Shown in pieces: positions 21,987 through 22,203 of a stretch of 22,203 nucleotides of DNA. The DNA lies in assembly GCA_024220525.1 (NCBI GenBank), contig JAMYWO010000110.1, positions 115,763 through 137,965 on the forward strand, in the 5' to 3' direction. The notes beneath the pieces were generated by a model. That model did not search any database. It was not told where the DNA came from and worked only from the letters and a program-made list of their open reading frames with translations. The position numbers and the translations under genes were made by a program. Positions within the stretch are counted from its first letter, which is position 1; the number at the start of each line of letters is the position of its first letter. The DNA comes from Cochliopodium minus. Taxonomy: Eukaryota > Discosea > Himatismenida > Cochliopodiidae.

Positions 21987-22203
21987 CTTTAAGATTTTTT
22001 AAAAATATTTTAATTTTAAAAATAAAAATGTCAAAAAATATTTAATAATCATGATAACATTGAAATTTAAAATTTATGAAATAAAATTTAAAAAATTTTA
22101 CTTTTAAATCAAAAACAATACATTCAAAAAAATAAAAAATAAAAAATAAAAAATAAAAAATAACTAAATAACTAAATTAGGAATGCTTGGAAACAATTAG
22201 GGT

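Noticed and set aside
22195-22203. TTAGGGT at the very right end as a possible telomere
   Set aside because: Only one copy of the motif, in otherwise ordinary intron DNA, and the gene reads on across the edge.

Overview
The window is very AT-rich eukaryotic nuclear DNA, with homopolymer and A/T-run introns and intergenic DNA, exons richer in G+C, and GT-AG introns. TAA and TGA both serve as stops, so the standard code fits. Binuclear zinc-cluster regulators, an alpha-kinase relic, an F-box gene and asparagine-rich proteins suggest an amoeboid protist (dictyostelid-like or Anaeramoeba-like); an AT-rich early-diverging fungus is possible. I cannot name a species. I see no tRNA, rRNA, CRISPR array or recognisable transposon.

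Layout: 167-5729 (minus) holds eleven exons encoding the first 843 residues of a SWI/SNF-type ATPase (QLQ-like, HSA, DEAD-like and helicase-C parts). 20746-21986 (minus), at the other end, holds three exons encoding the SnAC region and lysine-rich tail of the same kind of protein. The last exon on the left and the first on the right fit each other in phase and in protein alignment. The window therefore behaves as if its two ends belong to one intron, meaning a circular contig or a head-to-tail 22.2-kb unit. Two tandem paralogues are the alternative.

Between these parts lies a local gene family on the minus strand. Five genes (7799-9312, 10165-11308, 11655-12894, 13830-15144, 16880-18860) each encode an N-terminal Zn2Cys6 cluster, an Asn-rich linker, a short coiled coil and a C-terminal PAS-like fold, with one intron at the same place in the PAS part. 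A sixth member (5847-6808) keeps the coiled coil and PAS part but has no zinc cluster. A seventh (13153-13640) is a decayed fragment. A broken alpha-kinase gene (15645-16737) is the only plus-strand gene. A small F-box gene built from tiny exons, one of only 8 nt, lies at 19386-20164.

The family looks like a tandem expansion of transcription regulators that could pair through their coiled coils and sense something through the PAS part; this is inferred from architecture. Introns fall into two classes: about 50-115 nt in the zinc-cluster and F-box genes, and 143-437 nt in the ATPase gene.
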